Source: CALBPI01 sp942491885 (lineage in GTDB: Bacteria > Pseudomonadota > Gammaproteobacteria > Steroidobacterales > Woeseiaceae). From it: 64,000 bases of DNA. Below the pieces are notes generated by a model that saw only the letters and a list, made by a program, of their open reading frames with translations, was not told the origin of the DNA and made no database searches. This document shows positions 1 to 8,851 of this stretch, piece after piece. Position numbers and translations under genes: made by a program. Numbering within the stretch: the first letter of the stretch is position 1; each line of letters begins with the position of its first letter. The stretch is from NCBI GenBank assembly GCA_942491885.1, contig CALOCQ010000008.1:124001-188000 (forward strand). The letters are read 5' to 3'.

Positions 1-1
1 C

Positions 2-1735
2 TGGCTGGTCCCGGCGTGGCAACAGCGCGTGAGCGGTGCGCAAGTTGTGCAAGACGCGGCGCCGATGATTGCGGATGTTGTGGCAGATATTAGACCGCCG
101 ACCTATACGGGCCTTTCGGCGTCACGCCAGTCGGGCGCATCGGTGGCAGTGAAAGAGTTTTCAGAGTTGCGTTTCACGGTGACGCTCTTTGGTAACGTCG
201 GCGACCTTTCTCTGGTGACCGGAGACGGCATGCAGATCAGTTTGTATCCGGCCGGCGACGGACGCTGGCAGAGTATATGGTGGCAACCGGTAGCGAGTAC
301 CTATCGGTTTATCGCCGATGGCGATGCATTGCCGGTCGCGGATGCCGGGCTCGTGCATACCATCGCTGTGGCGGCGGATCGCGCGCCGGTCGTTGAAATT
401 CTCGCCCCGGCATCGCGCCTGCAAACGGTGAGCGAGCAGTCTGCCGATCCGCTCAGCATACGGTTGGCGATCGATGATGACTTTGGTGTGCAACAGGTTG
501 TGGCGCGGATTACGCGCAGCAGCGGCAGCGGCGAACAGGTCGCTTTTGAGGATCAGCAGGTGGTGATGTTCGAGGCGACTGACAGTGCGCCGGACACGCT
601 GGCGCTCGCTGATGAATTTGATCCTGTGGCGCTGGGCCTGTCCGCCGGCAGTGAGCTGTATTTGCACTTCGAGGCCGGTGACGGGCGTCCGGGTGGCGCG
701 AACATCGGCAAGTCACAGACGCTGATCGTGCGTTGGCAGGGCGAGCAGGATACGCCGGATATCGTGCTCGATAATCAGGTCGTTCAGGTGATGCCCGAGT
801 ATTTCCGCAGCCAGCGTCAGATCATCATCGATAGTGAGGCGCTCATCGCAGAACGCGAGTCCATCGAGGCGGACATATTCAATCAGCGCGCACAATCGCT
901 GGCGCTGGATCAGAAGGCGTTGCGGCTTCGCTACGGCGAGTTTATGGGCGAGGAAGATGATAGCGAGCCCAGCGCGATGCCGACGGAGTCGAGTGACGGG
1001 GAGGGTCACTACGCCGGTGACGGTCACGATCACGCCGACGAAGATTTCGTCGCAGCGGCGCAACCCCGGGCCAGCGCGTTCGGCGATGTCGAGGCCGCTA
1101 TCGAGCCCTACGCACATTTCCACGATCAGGAAGAGCAGGCGACATTGTTCGACCCCGAAACGCGCGGGCTGCTGCGACAGGCGCTGGCGGCAATGTGGCA
1201 ATCGGAAGGCGAGTTGCGTCAGTTTCGTCCGCAGCCAGCACTGCCACACCAATACCAGGCGCTCGCGCTCATCAAGCGGGTGCAGAATCGTTCACGTGCC
1301 TACGTGGCGCGCGTCGGCTTTGAGCCGACGCCGGTCGATCCGCAGCGCCGACTGACCGGCGAGCTCGACGACATATCGCGCAGCGCGCGTCTTGCCAGTC
1401 AGGCGAGCGGGACAAGCGACGCGGCGCTACTGCAGTCTGTGCTGTCATTGCTGGAATCGGATGCGCTATTAGATGACGACGCGGTGGCGCGGGTTGAGAC
1501 ATGGCTTGCGCGCAAGCTTGGCGAGGCGCGGGCTGGCGGCGACGATGCGCTGGTCGCGGCGACGCTCGACGCAGCGGCTGCGCTAGAGCAATGGGGGCTG
1601 GATGCGGATTGCGATGATTGTCGTGCGCGCCTGTCGGGTTACTGGCAACGGCATGCGCCACCGCAACGTGCGCCTGCTGCGCGCGCGGAACAGCCGTTTG
1701 ATGCATTCACGGCCGAAACCGGCGGCGGCCAATGA
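2..1735 (+). CDS. DUF4175-type protein, 5' end beyond window edge
   Basis: The reading frame is open to the left edge, so this is the C-terminal part (about 577 residues) of a longer protein. It opens with an Ig-like beta segment carrying the RPPTYTG motif, seen in DUF4175-type proteins. A second beta-rich segment follows (residues about 120-240, counting from the GTG at 29), then a helical, charged half. Around positions 985-1045 there is an acidic, histidine-rich linker (GHDHADED) that could bind metal. No catalytic motif is visible. The stop overlaps the next start (ATGA). Such proteins are usually found in MoxR-ATPase/DUF58/BatA-like clusters, whose remaining genes would lie to the left. 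That placement is inference, and the molecular function is unknown. Confidence 0.6.
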   Translation, partial: WLVPAWQQRVSGAQVVQDAAPMIADVVADIRPPTYTGLSASRQSGASVAVKEFSELRFTVTLFGNVGDLSLVTGDGMQISLYPAGDGRWQSIWWQPVASTYRFIADGDALPVADAGLVHTIAVAADRAPVVEILAPASRLQTVSEQSADPLSIRLAIDDDFGVQQVVARITRSSGSGEQVAFEDQQVVMFEATDSAPDTLALADEFDPVALGLSAGSELYLHFEAGDGRPGGANIGKSQTLIVRWQGEQDTPDIVLDNQVVQVMPEYFRSQRQIIIDSEALIAERESIEADIFNQRAQSLALDQKALRLRYGEFMGEEDDSEPSAMPTESSDGEGHYAGDGHDHADEDFVAAAQPRASAFGDVEAAIEPYAHFHDQEEQATLFDPETRGLLRQALAAMWQSEGELRQFRPQPALPHQYQALALIKRVQNRSRAYVARVGFEPTPVDPQRRLTGELDDISRSARLASQASGTSDAALLQSVLSLLESDALLDDDAVARVETWLARKLGEARAGGDDALVAATLDAAAALEQWGLDADCDDCRARLSGYWQRHAPPQRAPAARAEQPFDAFTAETGGGQ

Positions 1736-3612
1736 CGGGTGTATTCGCGGCCTGGCTGGCGGAGTTCATGCGCGTGCCATGGCTGCTGCCCGGCGCTCTG
1801 ATCGCCGCGATCGTCTGGCTGATCACGACGATCGTCATCGTTCGGCGCGCCGATGGCCTGGCAATGCGCGCGCTTCTATTCGTCACTTCCGGCCTGTACC
1901 TGTTGGCCATGCTTGCTTTTCTCAACCCACCGTTACTGTTGCAATCGTCTGGCATCGCCACTTTGATCACGGCCGGCGCGGACAGCGATCAACTGGATGC
2001 TATTGATACGCAAACGGATGCGTATGTGATTGACGAGGCATGGACTGAACCGGCGGTGCAGGCGTTTGTGGCCGCACGCCGTGCGGCCCGCGATGACGCA
2101 CCGCTGGTGCGGATTGCGCTGGTCGAGGATGTTCTCAACTATCAACCGGATCTCGCGCGGCTGCGAATTATCGGCCACGGTCTGTCACGTTCCGCCTGGA
2201 ATGCCTCGGCATTTGACCGCGCCATCGATTTCGCGGCGCCGCCGATCGGGGCCGGCATCGCGGGTGTCGATTTTCCGGCGAAGTTGCCGGTTGGCGAGTC
2301 GCTGGATGTGGCAGTGCGCACCACGTCGTCGGTGGCATCGTCACGCTATTCCGTCAGCCTGCATGCCGACGATGAACGTGAGCTTGCGCGGATGCCCGTC
2401 GACGAGAGTGGCATCGCGCGCTTGAGTGCAACGGGGCTCGCGCCGGGCCGGCACGTTCTGGACATCCGGCTTACTGATATGCAGTCGGGCGAAATCGTCG
2501 AGCGCAATCCGGCGGCGGTTGAGGTTGTGCGCCCGCCGGTCGCACGTTTGCTGATGCTGCAAGCATCGCCGTCGTTTGAATGGCGTGCGATTTCACGCTG
2601 GGCCACTGATTCGGGCGCCGCGGTTGCGACACGCGTGTGGGTCAGTAGCGAACGTGTCCGGACGCGAACCACCACGGGTTACGACGTGGACGCCGCGGAT
2701 ATTTCTCCGCAGACCCTTGCGCGCGTCGATCTGGTGATCGCCGATGGCGCGGTATTCGGATTACTGAGCGATGCCGAGCAAAAACTTCTGATGGATCCGA
2801 CGCACGGCGCGGGGTTGTTAGTGATGATTCATGATGCCGATGATTTCGCGGCGTTGCCGGCGGCGCTAGCCGATGGATTGACGCAACGCGATGCGACCGA
2901 GGTGATCTACCGTCTGCCGGAGATGGGTCTGGCTGTTGACAGCGGCCTGACTCGCGAGCCGCTGGCGTTCGTCGATGGGACGAACGTCACGCTATTGAAC
3001 GATGATCTGGGTCGCGCCGTCGTGGCCAGAACGGACGCGTTGCCGCATGTTGCGGTGAGCTTGTTGCGTGACAGTTATCGGCTGGTCGGGGCCGGCGAGG
3101 GCGCAGTGCATGCGAGAGTCTGGTCACGCCTGACGCAGGCATTGGCGCGACCGGCAGAGACGCTGTCGCCGGTTTTCGAACGCGAATTCAGCCGCGTTGG
3201 TGAGCGCTTGCGGGTTTGTCTGCCGCGCGCGGTGGAAATCGACGGCCTGCAGATGCGCGAATCCACGGGTACGCGAAACGCCGTGTCGCTGCATGAATCA
3301 ATGTGGCAGCCGGGTATGCGATGCGCATGGTACTGGCCGATGTCGCCCGGCTGGCTGCGGGTCAGCGACAGCGATGGCGTGAGCTTTGGCGCGCGATATG
3401 TTTACGCCGCCAGCGACTGGCGTTTGCTGCGCATCATCGAACGTTCGGATGCCACACGATTGCGCGCCAATGCCTCCCCGGGCGCAGATGCACAAATGTC
3501 GCAAGCCAGACAGGTTGTCATGCCGCGCGATTGGCCGATGATGGCGTTGTTGTTGCTGGCGCTCGGCGCCTGGCTTATTCAGCGTCTGGCGATTGCGCGT
3601 CGGCAGGCGTGA
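1732..3612 (+). CDS. Membrane protein with GATase-like extracytoplasmic domain
   Basis: This 626-residue protein has two N-terminal membrane helices (about residues 12-35 and 45-65), a long soluble region and a single C-terminal helix (about 603-620) followed by basic residues. The segment around residues 270-390 reads like the class I glutamine-amidotransferase-like fold found in DUF4159/BatA-associated proteins: a strand ending LLMLQASPSFEWRA, then DLVIADG and LLVMIHDADD. No Cys-His-Glu triad is evident, so amidotransferase chemistry is unlikely. It is coupled to the preceding gene by a four-base ATGA overlap and ends tail-to-tail with the ferredoxin gene, sharing 38 bases. It is probably part of a MoxR-linked membrane complex; the precise role is unknown. 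Confidence 0.6.
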   Translation: MTGVFAAWLAEFMRVPWLLPGALIAAIVWLITTIVIVRRADGLAMRALLFVTSGLYLLAMLAFLNPPLLLQSSGIATLITAGADSDQLDAIDTQTDAYVIDEAWTEPAVQAFVAARRAARDDAPLVRIALVEDVLNYQPDLARLRIIGHGLSRSAWNASAFDRAIDFAAPPIGAGIAGVDFPAKLPVGESLDVAVRTTSSVASSRYSVSLHADDERELARMPVDESGIARLSATGLAPGRHVLDIRLTDMQSGEIVERNPAAVEVVRPPVARLLMLQASPSFEWRAISRWATDSGAAVATRVWVSSERVRTRTTTGYDVDAADISPQTLARVDLVIADGAVFGLLSDAEQKLLMDPTHGAGLLVMIHDADDFAALPAALADGLTQRDATEVIYRLPEMGLAVDSGLTREPLAFVDGTNVTLLNDDLGRAVVARTDALPHVAVSLLRDSYRLVGAGEGAVHARVWSRLTQALARPAETLSPVFEREFSRVGERLRVCLPRAVEIDGLQMRESTGTRNAVSLHESMWQPGMRCAWYWPMSPGWLRVSDSDGVSFGARYVYAASDWRLLRIIERSDATRLRANASPGADAQMSQARQVVMPRDWPMMALLLLALGAWLIQRLAIARRQA

Positions 3613-3994
3613 CCGGCGCACCTAGCGGGTTGCTCGCAAAGCTGTGTTTGCGCACCGGCCTGCCGCCGATCAGGTGTTCCTGAATAATGTCTTCCAGAAC
3701 TTCGGGTGTACAACGGCGATACCAGGTGCCGTCGGGATAGACGACGGCGATCGGCCCTTGCTGGCACACGCGCAGGCAGCCTGCTTTGGAGCGAAACACC
3801 TGACCGCTGACATCAAGCTTCAGCTCGCGCAGCCGGGTCTTCAGAAACTTCCATGACTTGATCCCCTCCGAGCGTTCGCAGCACTTTGGCTTTTCGGGAT
3901 CCACGCACAGAAAAATGTGGCGCTGATGTTCGCCGATACGCAGGTTTCGTGCGACCTGGGCGATCGCCTTATCGTCTTTTTTTGATCGTGTCAT
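3575..3994 (-). CDS. (2Fe-2S) thioredoxin-like ferredoxin
   Basis: This 139-residue protein matches the thioredoxin-like [2Fe-2S] ferredoxin family. Candidate cluster ligands are C30 in HIFLC, C38/C39 in KCCE, and C73 and C77 in GCLRVC. The fold continues with the usual PIAVVYPDGTWY strand and a C-terminal helix. It should be a cytosolic one-electron carrier; the partner is not evident. Its ATG overlaps the stop of the upstream START-domain gene (ATGA), so it looks like the last gene of the 3575-9647 run. The final 38 bases overlap the convergent gene to its left. Family assignment is good; pathway assignment is not possible from sequence. Confidence 0.85.
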   Translation of the reverse strand: MTRSKKDDKAIAQVARNLRIGEHQRHIFLCVDPEKPKCCERSEGIKSWKFLKTRLRELKLDVSGQVFRSKAGCLRVCQQGPIAVVYPDGTWYRRCTPEVLEDIIQEHLIGGRPVRKHSFASNPLGAPVTPADAQSPDAE

Positions 3995-4848
3995 GGTGAT
4001 GTGGTTCTGTTTGCGGTGCTGAGGCCCGGTGCTATCGGCGTGCCGTCGCCACGATAAATGACGTAGCGCTCGTCGTAGCGCTGATGGGCTGAATCAGCAT
4101 CACGCTCAATTTTTTTCAACATAGATTGCAGCTGGCGACGCGTGTAGCGCGCGACCAGACCGTCCGGTATGACGCCTCCCATATCCATCGTCGCGTGAAC
4201 GATTACCAGCGTTTGTTGTGTGCCCAGTTCACCCATTACCCATGCGCCGTTGTTGAGCGGCAGGCTGATGGCTTTGGCCGCCTGCGCAACGCTGATTCCG
4301 GCGACAGCGCGATCGTCGAATAAGTCGCTGATCTGTTCGTCGACATTGTCCACCAGTTGCCAGTTGTGTTCCCACAGACGATTGTCGGATTGCGCGGCAA
4401 GCTCCAGGTCCTTGGCCGTCTCGATCATCCAGTGACGGTTCTTCAGCGGCCACGGCATATTGACGTGTTGGTACCAGCTGGCGCCACCGACGTCGTTAGT
4501 AGCAACGAAGAATTCTGTCAGACGCCCGGAAAAGCCGGCGTCATAGGCGAGCGCCGCCAGCCACAGCGATTCTCGCGCCTTGTCAATGACCCGATAACCG
4601 ATGATGCGCAGCGTTGTTGAATCATCATCGGTGCTGTCGACACGCGTCACGACGACCTTTCGGTAGATGACCTCACCGGCGACCAGCCGCGCCAGACTGT
4701 CGCTGTCGAGCTCCGCGGCGGGAATCTCCGATTGATGCTGATAGGTTTCCAGCATCTGGGCGACCCCGGCGGAGGCGTGCTGCGCGCTCGCGAGCGCCGC
4801 GCCGATCGCGAGTGCCGGTATCAGGAAGCTATGGCGTATTCCAGGCAT
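3991..4848 (-). CDS. Secreted START/SRPBCC-domain protein
   Basis: The 285-residue product begins with a signal peptide (about residues 1-27, cleavage near AQHASAG). The rest resembles bacterial START-domain (Bet v1-like) proteins, which form a deep hydrophobic pocket for lipids. Recognisable parts are a strand with VVVTRVDSTDDDSTTLRIIGYRVID, shown here only as a landmark by position (about residues 66-92), the NMPWPLKNRHW segment, and a C-terminal helix LQSMLKKIERDAD. It lies 34 bases downstream of the hydrolase-DedA-ATP-grasp gene and overlaps the ferredoxin start by four bases. The likely location is the periplasm. Lipid binding is a family property and not proven; its place after lipid acyltransferase genes fits such a role. 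Confidence 0.75.
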   Translation of the reverse strand: MPGIRHSFLIPALAIGAALASAQHASAGVAQMLETYQHQSEIPAAELDSDSLARLVAGEVIYRKVVVTRVDSTDDDSTTLRIIGYRVIDKARESLWLAALAYDAGFSGRLTEFFVATNDVGGASWYQHVNMPWPLKNRHWMIETAKDLELAAQSDNRLWEHNWQLVDNVDEQISDLFDDRAVAGISVAQAAKAISLPLNNGAWVMGELGTQQTLVIVHATMDMGGVIPDGLVARYTRRQLQSMLKKIERDADSAHQRYDERYVIYRGDGTPIAPGLSTANRTTSP

Positions 4849-4882
4849 TTGCTAATGGTACCAAACTCGTCGTTGCCACTGG

Positions 4883-7426
4883 CTATTGCTCGCGCGTATC
4901 GCGCAGCGCGCGTATCAGCGCCATGGCGCCGGGCGGCTTCATACCCGACGCGCGCACCTGATCGCCGATCTCGAACGCGTAGCGCCATTGGCGGGCGGTC
5001 ACACGCCACGCATTGAGCACGCCGAGTGTCGGGTCGTACATATGGGTCGCCTCCGAGCTGACGCCGTTCAGCTCGATAATGCGGAAGCCGACGCCTTGCT
5101 GCAGGCTCTGCGTGTCGTTCGCAATGATGTCATAGCGCCCCAGATAGAAGCCCTCGAAGTGTTTGCTGACGCGATCGATGGCTTCAGTCAGCGCCTCGGT
5201 TTCTATGCCCCGGGCATCGGTAAACAAGCTGCCCCTGCTGTGCGTGCCTATTGCATTGAGCACAATGCGTTCGCCTTGCGCCGGAATTTCGTGCAGCCGC
5301 CCCGCATGTTCATGCAGGAAAAACGCTGCCATACATACAGCGCGCGCGTCGCCCAGAATCAAATCACCAAGCCGCGTTCTGCCATCACCGGTTACAACGG
5401 TTTGGCCTTTATGGGTCAGCGAAAACAGAAACCCGCGCGCGGCATCGGGCGGACGAATGTAGAAAACGCCATACTCGATGCCGCGCTCGAATCGCTGCGC
5501 GATGACAGGTCCGCTATGCCGGTCCAGGTAGCGTGTGGCCTGTTCACGATCCGACACGATTTCAACATCGCGACCGCGCTCGCCGCTGTCCGGCTTCAGC
5601 GCCAGCGGATAGTCAAGCGAGTCGCCGGACAAGGCGGCATCCAGCTGCGCCAGCCGATCTGCACCGGTGGCTGCGTCGAGCAGACAGAACGGTGCGACAT
5701 GGCCACTGCCCGACAACTCGCGCAGGATTTGACTCTTGGACTCGCCGATCAGGCCGCCGAGCGGCATGCCGGGATTGGCCAGCGTGAACAGGCTCACGGA
5801 ACGGTAGCGCAAAGCGAGCCATAGACAATACAAGACGATTGGCGGGTAGAAGGCGCTGCGCGGCCAGAATTCGAAGTTTGTTACTCGACGCCAGCCCGAA
5901 TAGAAGCGGCGTCGGCCGTGCCACGTGAGCAGTGGCAGCCCGATTTTGAGTATCAGCCACATCGCCAGACCACCGCCGATCAGCAACCACACGCCGACGC
6001 TCGCATAGCGCTCGAACCAATGATTGACCGCTTCCCCGTAGGCCGCCGCGAGGGCAACCAGCAAAGGGGTCCACAGCGCCGTCGCAATGGCGAAATACAG
6101 CGTGAAAAGACCCCAGGGCATATGCAGCGCACCCGCGGCCACATAGGTAGGCAGCCGCGTGCCGGGCATAAAACGACTTGCGACAATGACCAGCGGGCCG
6201 CGCCGTTTTAACCAGTCGGTCGCGATGTTCAGGCGTTCCGTGCTTACCAGTCGCGAAAGTGCCGGCTTGCCAAACCAACGGCCAGCGGCGAACAAGCCGA
6301 GGTCGCCGGTGAACAGGCCGATCAGGCACGCCGTGAGCGCGGCGGGGAAGCCGATGATGCCTTCGGCAACCAACAGGCCGGCCGCAATGCAGGTGAGATC
6401 CTCGCTGACATAGCTGGCAACGATGATAGCCAGCATCAGCACGATCAGAGCGCCGCCTTGCAACGTTGCCCGGGCGACGGGTTGATAGGGTTCGGCGGCC
6501 GATTGCAAGCGCTCGGCTGTGGCCGTTCGCCGCGTCGGCGCATTGCCTTGCGCTGCGCGATCGACAAACGCGCGCACGGTCGCCGCGATACGCGCAGGCT
6601 CGGTAAACGCGAGTTCATGCCCACCTTCCAGAATGACCAATTCGCTGTGCGGGACGAGGCGAAAGTGCTCCTGCGCGGCGGCGAGGGGCACGAGTCCATC
6701 GTCATTGCCGTGAACGATCAGCGTTGGCATGGGCAGATCGCGCAGCATCGCGCGCAGCGCGCGTTGATCGGTGTCGGTCAGGTTGCGCGTGTAGCCCGGA
6801 CCGAGAATGGCATTGTCGAGATAGCCGAAGTGTGGAATCAGCCAGCCCGCTGCGGTGAGCAGTACATGCTGTGCTGTGTAAACGAAATGATTGAGCCGAT
6901 AGCCGCCGAATAACTCGAGTTCCTGCACACCTATCGCGGAAAGTAGTGTCAGCGATGCGACCGTTTCCGGCGCGCGATCCGCCAGCGATAATGCTGCGGC
7001 GCCACCCTGACTGTAGGCAACGACATGCACCGCTGCCACGTCGAGGGCATCCAGTAGCGCCTGCAGATAGGCGCCGTGCGTGATGCTCGAATAATCCGCC
7101 AGCGGCTGCATCGAGCCGCCGAAACCCGGCAGGTCCGGTGTGATCACATCAAAGTTTGCCGCCAGTGATTGGCTGAGCGCGCGCATGGCGCGCGACGCGA
7201 CGGGCGTGCCGTGCAACAACAATAATGTGGGACGGGTCTCTGCTGCAGGTGCGCTGCGCGTGAACGCGATCTGGATTTGCTTGCCGGTCAGCGTCGCACC
7301 ATCGCGCTCTGCAAGCGTCACAAGCACCTGGTCGGGACCCGCCGCAGGCTCGGGTGGGTGGCTTAGCCGCCACACGTTGGAGATCAGCGCCAGCACAACC
7401 CACAGATACAGGAGTCGACGCATCAT
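4883..7426 (-). CDS. Alpha/beta hydrolase - DedA (VTT) - ATP-grasp fusion
   Basis: I start the gene at the ATGATG near 7426; an upstream in-frame start at 7498 would overlap the previous gene by 53 bases and add 24 basic residues before the membrane anchor. Numbering from 7498: signal-anchor helix 28-42; alpha/beta hydrolase 85-315 with oxyanion LLHGTP, nucleophile S163 in AYSQGG (Ala replaces the first Gly of GxSxG), acid D266/D267 in HGNDD, and H294. A DedA/VTT membrane domain covers about 350-520, with SRFMPGTR as the conserved arginine motif. An ATP-grasp domain covers about 585-860, with K635 in ALKPDSGERGRDV, D790 and the metal-binding E809/N811 of IIELNG. All three parts keep their key residues in one uninterrupted frame. 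The substrate is unknown. Lipid head-group modification plus translocation is my inference from the neighbours. Confidence 0.8.
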   Translation of the reverse strand: MMRRLLYLWVVLALISNVWRLSHPPEPAAGPDQVLVTLAERDGATLTGKQIQIAFTRSAPAAETRPTLLLLHGTPVASRAMRALSQSLAANFDVITPDLPGFGGSMQPLADYSSITHGAYLQALLDALDVAAVHVVAYSQGGAAALSLADRAPETVASLTLLSAIGVQELELFGGYRLNHFVYTAQHVLLTAAGWLIPHFGYLDNAILGPGYTRNLTDTDQRALRAMLRDLPMPTLIVHGNDDGLVPLAAAQEHFRLVPHSELVILEGGHELAFTEPARIAATVRAFVDRAAQGNAPTRRTATAERLQSAAEPYQPVARATLQGGALIVLMLAIIVASYVSEDLTCIAAGLLVAEGIIGFPAALTACLIGLFTGDLGLFAAGRWFGKPALSRLVSTERLNIATDWLKRRGPLVIVASRFMPGTRLPTYVAAGALHMPWGLFTLYFAIATALWTPLLVALAAAYGEAVNHWFERYASVGVWLLIGGGLAMWLILKIGLPLLTWHGRRRFYSGWRRVTNFEFWPRSAFYPPIVLYCLWLALRYRSVSLFTLANPGMPLGGLIGESKSQILRELSGSGHVAPFCLLDAATGADRLAQLDAALSGDSLDYPLALKPDSGERGRDVEIVSDREQATRYLDRHSGPVIAQRFERGIEYGVFYIRPPDAARGFLFSLTHKGQTVVTGDGRTRLGDLILGDARAVCMAAFFLHEHAGRLHEIPAQGERIVLNAIGTHSRGSLFTDARGIETEALTEAIDRVSKHFEGFYLGRYDIIANDTQSLQQGVGFRIIELNGVSSEATHMYDPTLGVLNAWRVTARQWRYAFEIGDQVRASGMKPPGAMALIRALRDTREQ

Positions 7427-7445
7427 GCGCGGTGACCGGCCGTGT

Positions 7446-7985
7446 CTAAACCGATTGCGGGCCACCACGCGCATAGCGCAGCGTGGACGGTGCGACACCG
7501 TAACCCGGCTCCATCGCCACGCCGAGCGACTTGGCGGCTGCTGCTATCAGCGCATCGTGGTGCACGGTATGGCTGACCAGGAACTGTAGCTCGCGAGACA
7601 CACTCGATGGCGCGCTGATATCGCAGTTGCTGCCGCAATCCATGCGCACATCAAGCGCTCGGCTTAGCGATTGCTCATCGACTGCCGCCAACCGCTCGCT
7701 GACCGAAAACAGTCGTTGCCTTGCCGTCGACCGGCTCATTTCGGTGTGTGCGTCGCGATCGCGTGCGTCGTAGTCGACCAGTCCGTTGTTCAGACCGGCA
7801 AGGAATGCATCGTAGTGATCAAGAATGTGTCGGAAGTGCACACCGATACCGCTGTTGCACGGCGCGACCGACTGGGTGTATTGAACATCACTGAGGCTAT
7901 CGATGACGCGCAACAACTGCTCAATGCAGTCAATGTTGTCCCGGCACAGGATTGGGACATGCGCGTCTGACGCGGGGTTGCTCAT
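7446..7985 (-). CDS. DinB-superfamily protein
   Basis: This 179-residue protein has the four-helix DinB-like layout with histidines in the expected metal-binding places: HFRHILDHYD around residues 51-60 and SHTVHHDAL around 138-146. Family members are metal-dependent thiol transferases or isomerases, or have no known activity. The name reflects the fold and does not imply the DNA polymerase DinB. Its ATG overlaps the stop of the OlsA-like gene (ATGA), and the next gene starts 19 bases after its stop, so it belongs to the same transcript. A link to lipid or thiol chemistry is only suggested by context. Confidence 0.7.
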   Translation of the reverse strand: MSNPASDAHVPILCRDNIDCIEQLLRVIDSLSDVQYTQSVAPCNSGIGVHFRHILDHYDAFLAGLNNGLVDYDARDRDAHTEMSRSTARQRLFSVSERLAAVDEQSLSRALDVRMDCGSNCDISAPSSVSRELQFLVSHTVHHDALIAAAAKSLGVAMEPGYGVAPSTLRYARGGPQSV

Positions 7986-8851
7986 TGCTCTGTTCTCATT
8001 TGTTCTGGTTGCGTCGTCGCGGGTTGCGCTTCAGCTGCGGGGCGCGGGACCAATGTATTGCGTGATTGCAGATCGAGAATTTCTGCGCGAACAGATTCTG
8101 CCAGTTGTTTACGGTGCGCCGCGCGGTGCTGCTGTTGACCGAAGCGGATCGTGACGGTAAAGCCGCGGATGTGCAACAGGCGCCAGACATGTCCGACAAA
8201 GTCCATGTCGCCGTAGTAGCAAATCACGCGTTGCGCATGCGGGTCGCCGTCGCGTGTCACAAAATGTAGCGCAGCCGTGTTGACGGCAAGGTCATGTTCT
8301 ACCGCTACCTGTAATAGCGGCGGTCGAACCGGCAGCACGAAGTCGCTCTCTGAGCTGGTGCCTTCCGGGAATAAAACGACGCTATCGCCCGAGTTCATTG
8401 CGTCGGCAATCGAGCGGTTGGCACGAGGAATGTCGCTGTGCCGTTCGCGGTTGATATACAGCGTATCGGCCAGACGTGTCAGCGAACCGATCACCGGCCA
8501 TGACTGAACATCGGCCTTGGCCACGAATACCGCCGGCAGTACTTGTGCGAGCACCACGATATCCAGGTAGCCCAGGTGATTGCTGGCGAGAAAGAACGGT
8601 GCCTGGGGTGGCGCGCCTTCAACGACGGTGTTTGCGCCGAGCACAAAACACATTGCGCGCGACCAGGCGTTGAAGTGCCACACGCGCCATCGGCGACGCA
8701 GGCCGGGGGCGGCAAACAACACCAGCCTGCCGACGCCGAGCGAGATCGTAACGAGCAGTGTGATGAGCGCAATCAACGCAAGGCGCAGCACCGCAATAAT
8801 GCGGCGCCAAAGCGAAAAAGCGAATGTCTTGTCGGCAGTGTCAGCGCTCAT
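7982..8851 (-). CDS. olsA: OlsA/PlsC-like lyso-lipid O-acyltransferase
   Basis: The acyltransferase motifs are intact: SNHLGYLD (the NHxxxxD catalytic pair) and FPEGTSSES. A hydrophobic N-terminal helix (VLRLALIALITLLVTISLG) precedes them. I chose the ATG at 8851, which gives MSADTADKTF; the frame is open to 8965 but that extension runs inside the upstream gene. The start overlaps the OlsB-like gene by 11 bases. PlsC-family enzymes acylate lysophosphatidic acid, and the OlsA subgroup acylates lyso-ornithine lipid. Direct coupling to an OlsB-like gene favours OlsA, but generic 1-acylglycerol-3-phosphate acyltransferase activity is possible; a second PlsC-like gene exists at 62698-63471. It would act at the inner membrane using acyl-ACP. 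Confidence 0.72.
   Translation of the reverse strand: MSADTADKTFAFSLWRRIIAVLRLALIALITLLVTISLGVGRLVLFAAPGLRRRWRVWHFNAWSRAMCFVLGANTVVEGAPPQAPFFLASNHLGYLDIVVLAQVLPAVFVAKADVQSWPVIGSLTRLADTLYINRERHSDIPRANRSIADAMNSGDSVVLFPEGTSSESDFVLPVRPPLLQVAVEHDLAVNTAALHFVTRDGDPHAQRVICYYGDMDFVGHVWRLLHIRGFTVTIRFGQQQHRAAHRKQLAESVRAEILDLQSRNTLVPRPAAEAQPATTQPEQMRTEQ

Noticed and set aside
3965..3985. T-run that might be a terminator
   Set aside because: It lies inside the coding start of the ferredoxin gene (Lys-Lys-Asp-Asp codons) and has no stem before it.
4886..5824. 312-residue plus-strand frame inside the ATP-grasp region
   Set aside because: It shadows the fusion gene, whose ATP-grasp motifs lie in the minus-strand frame.
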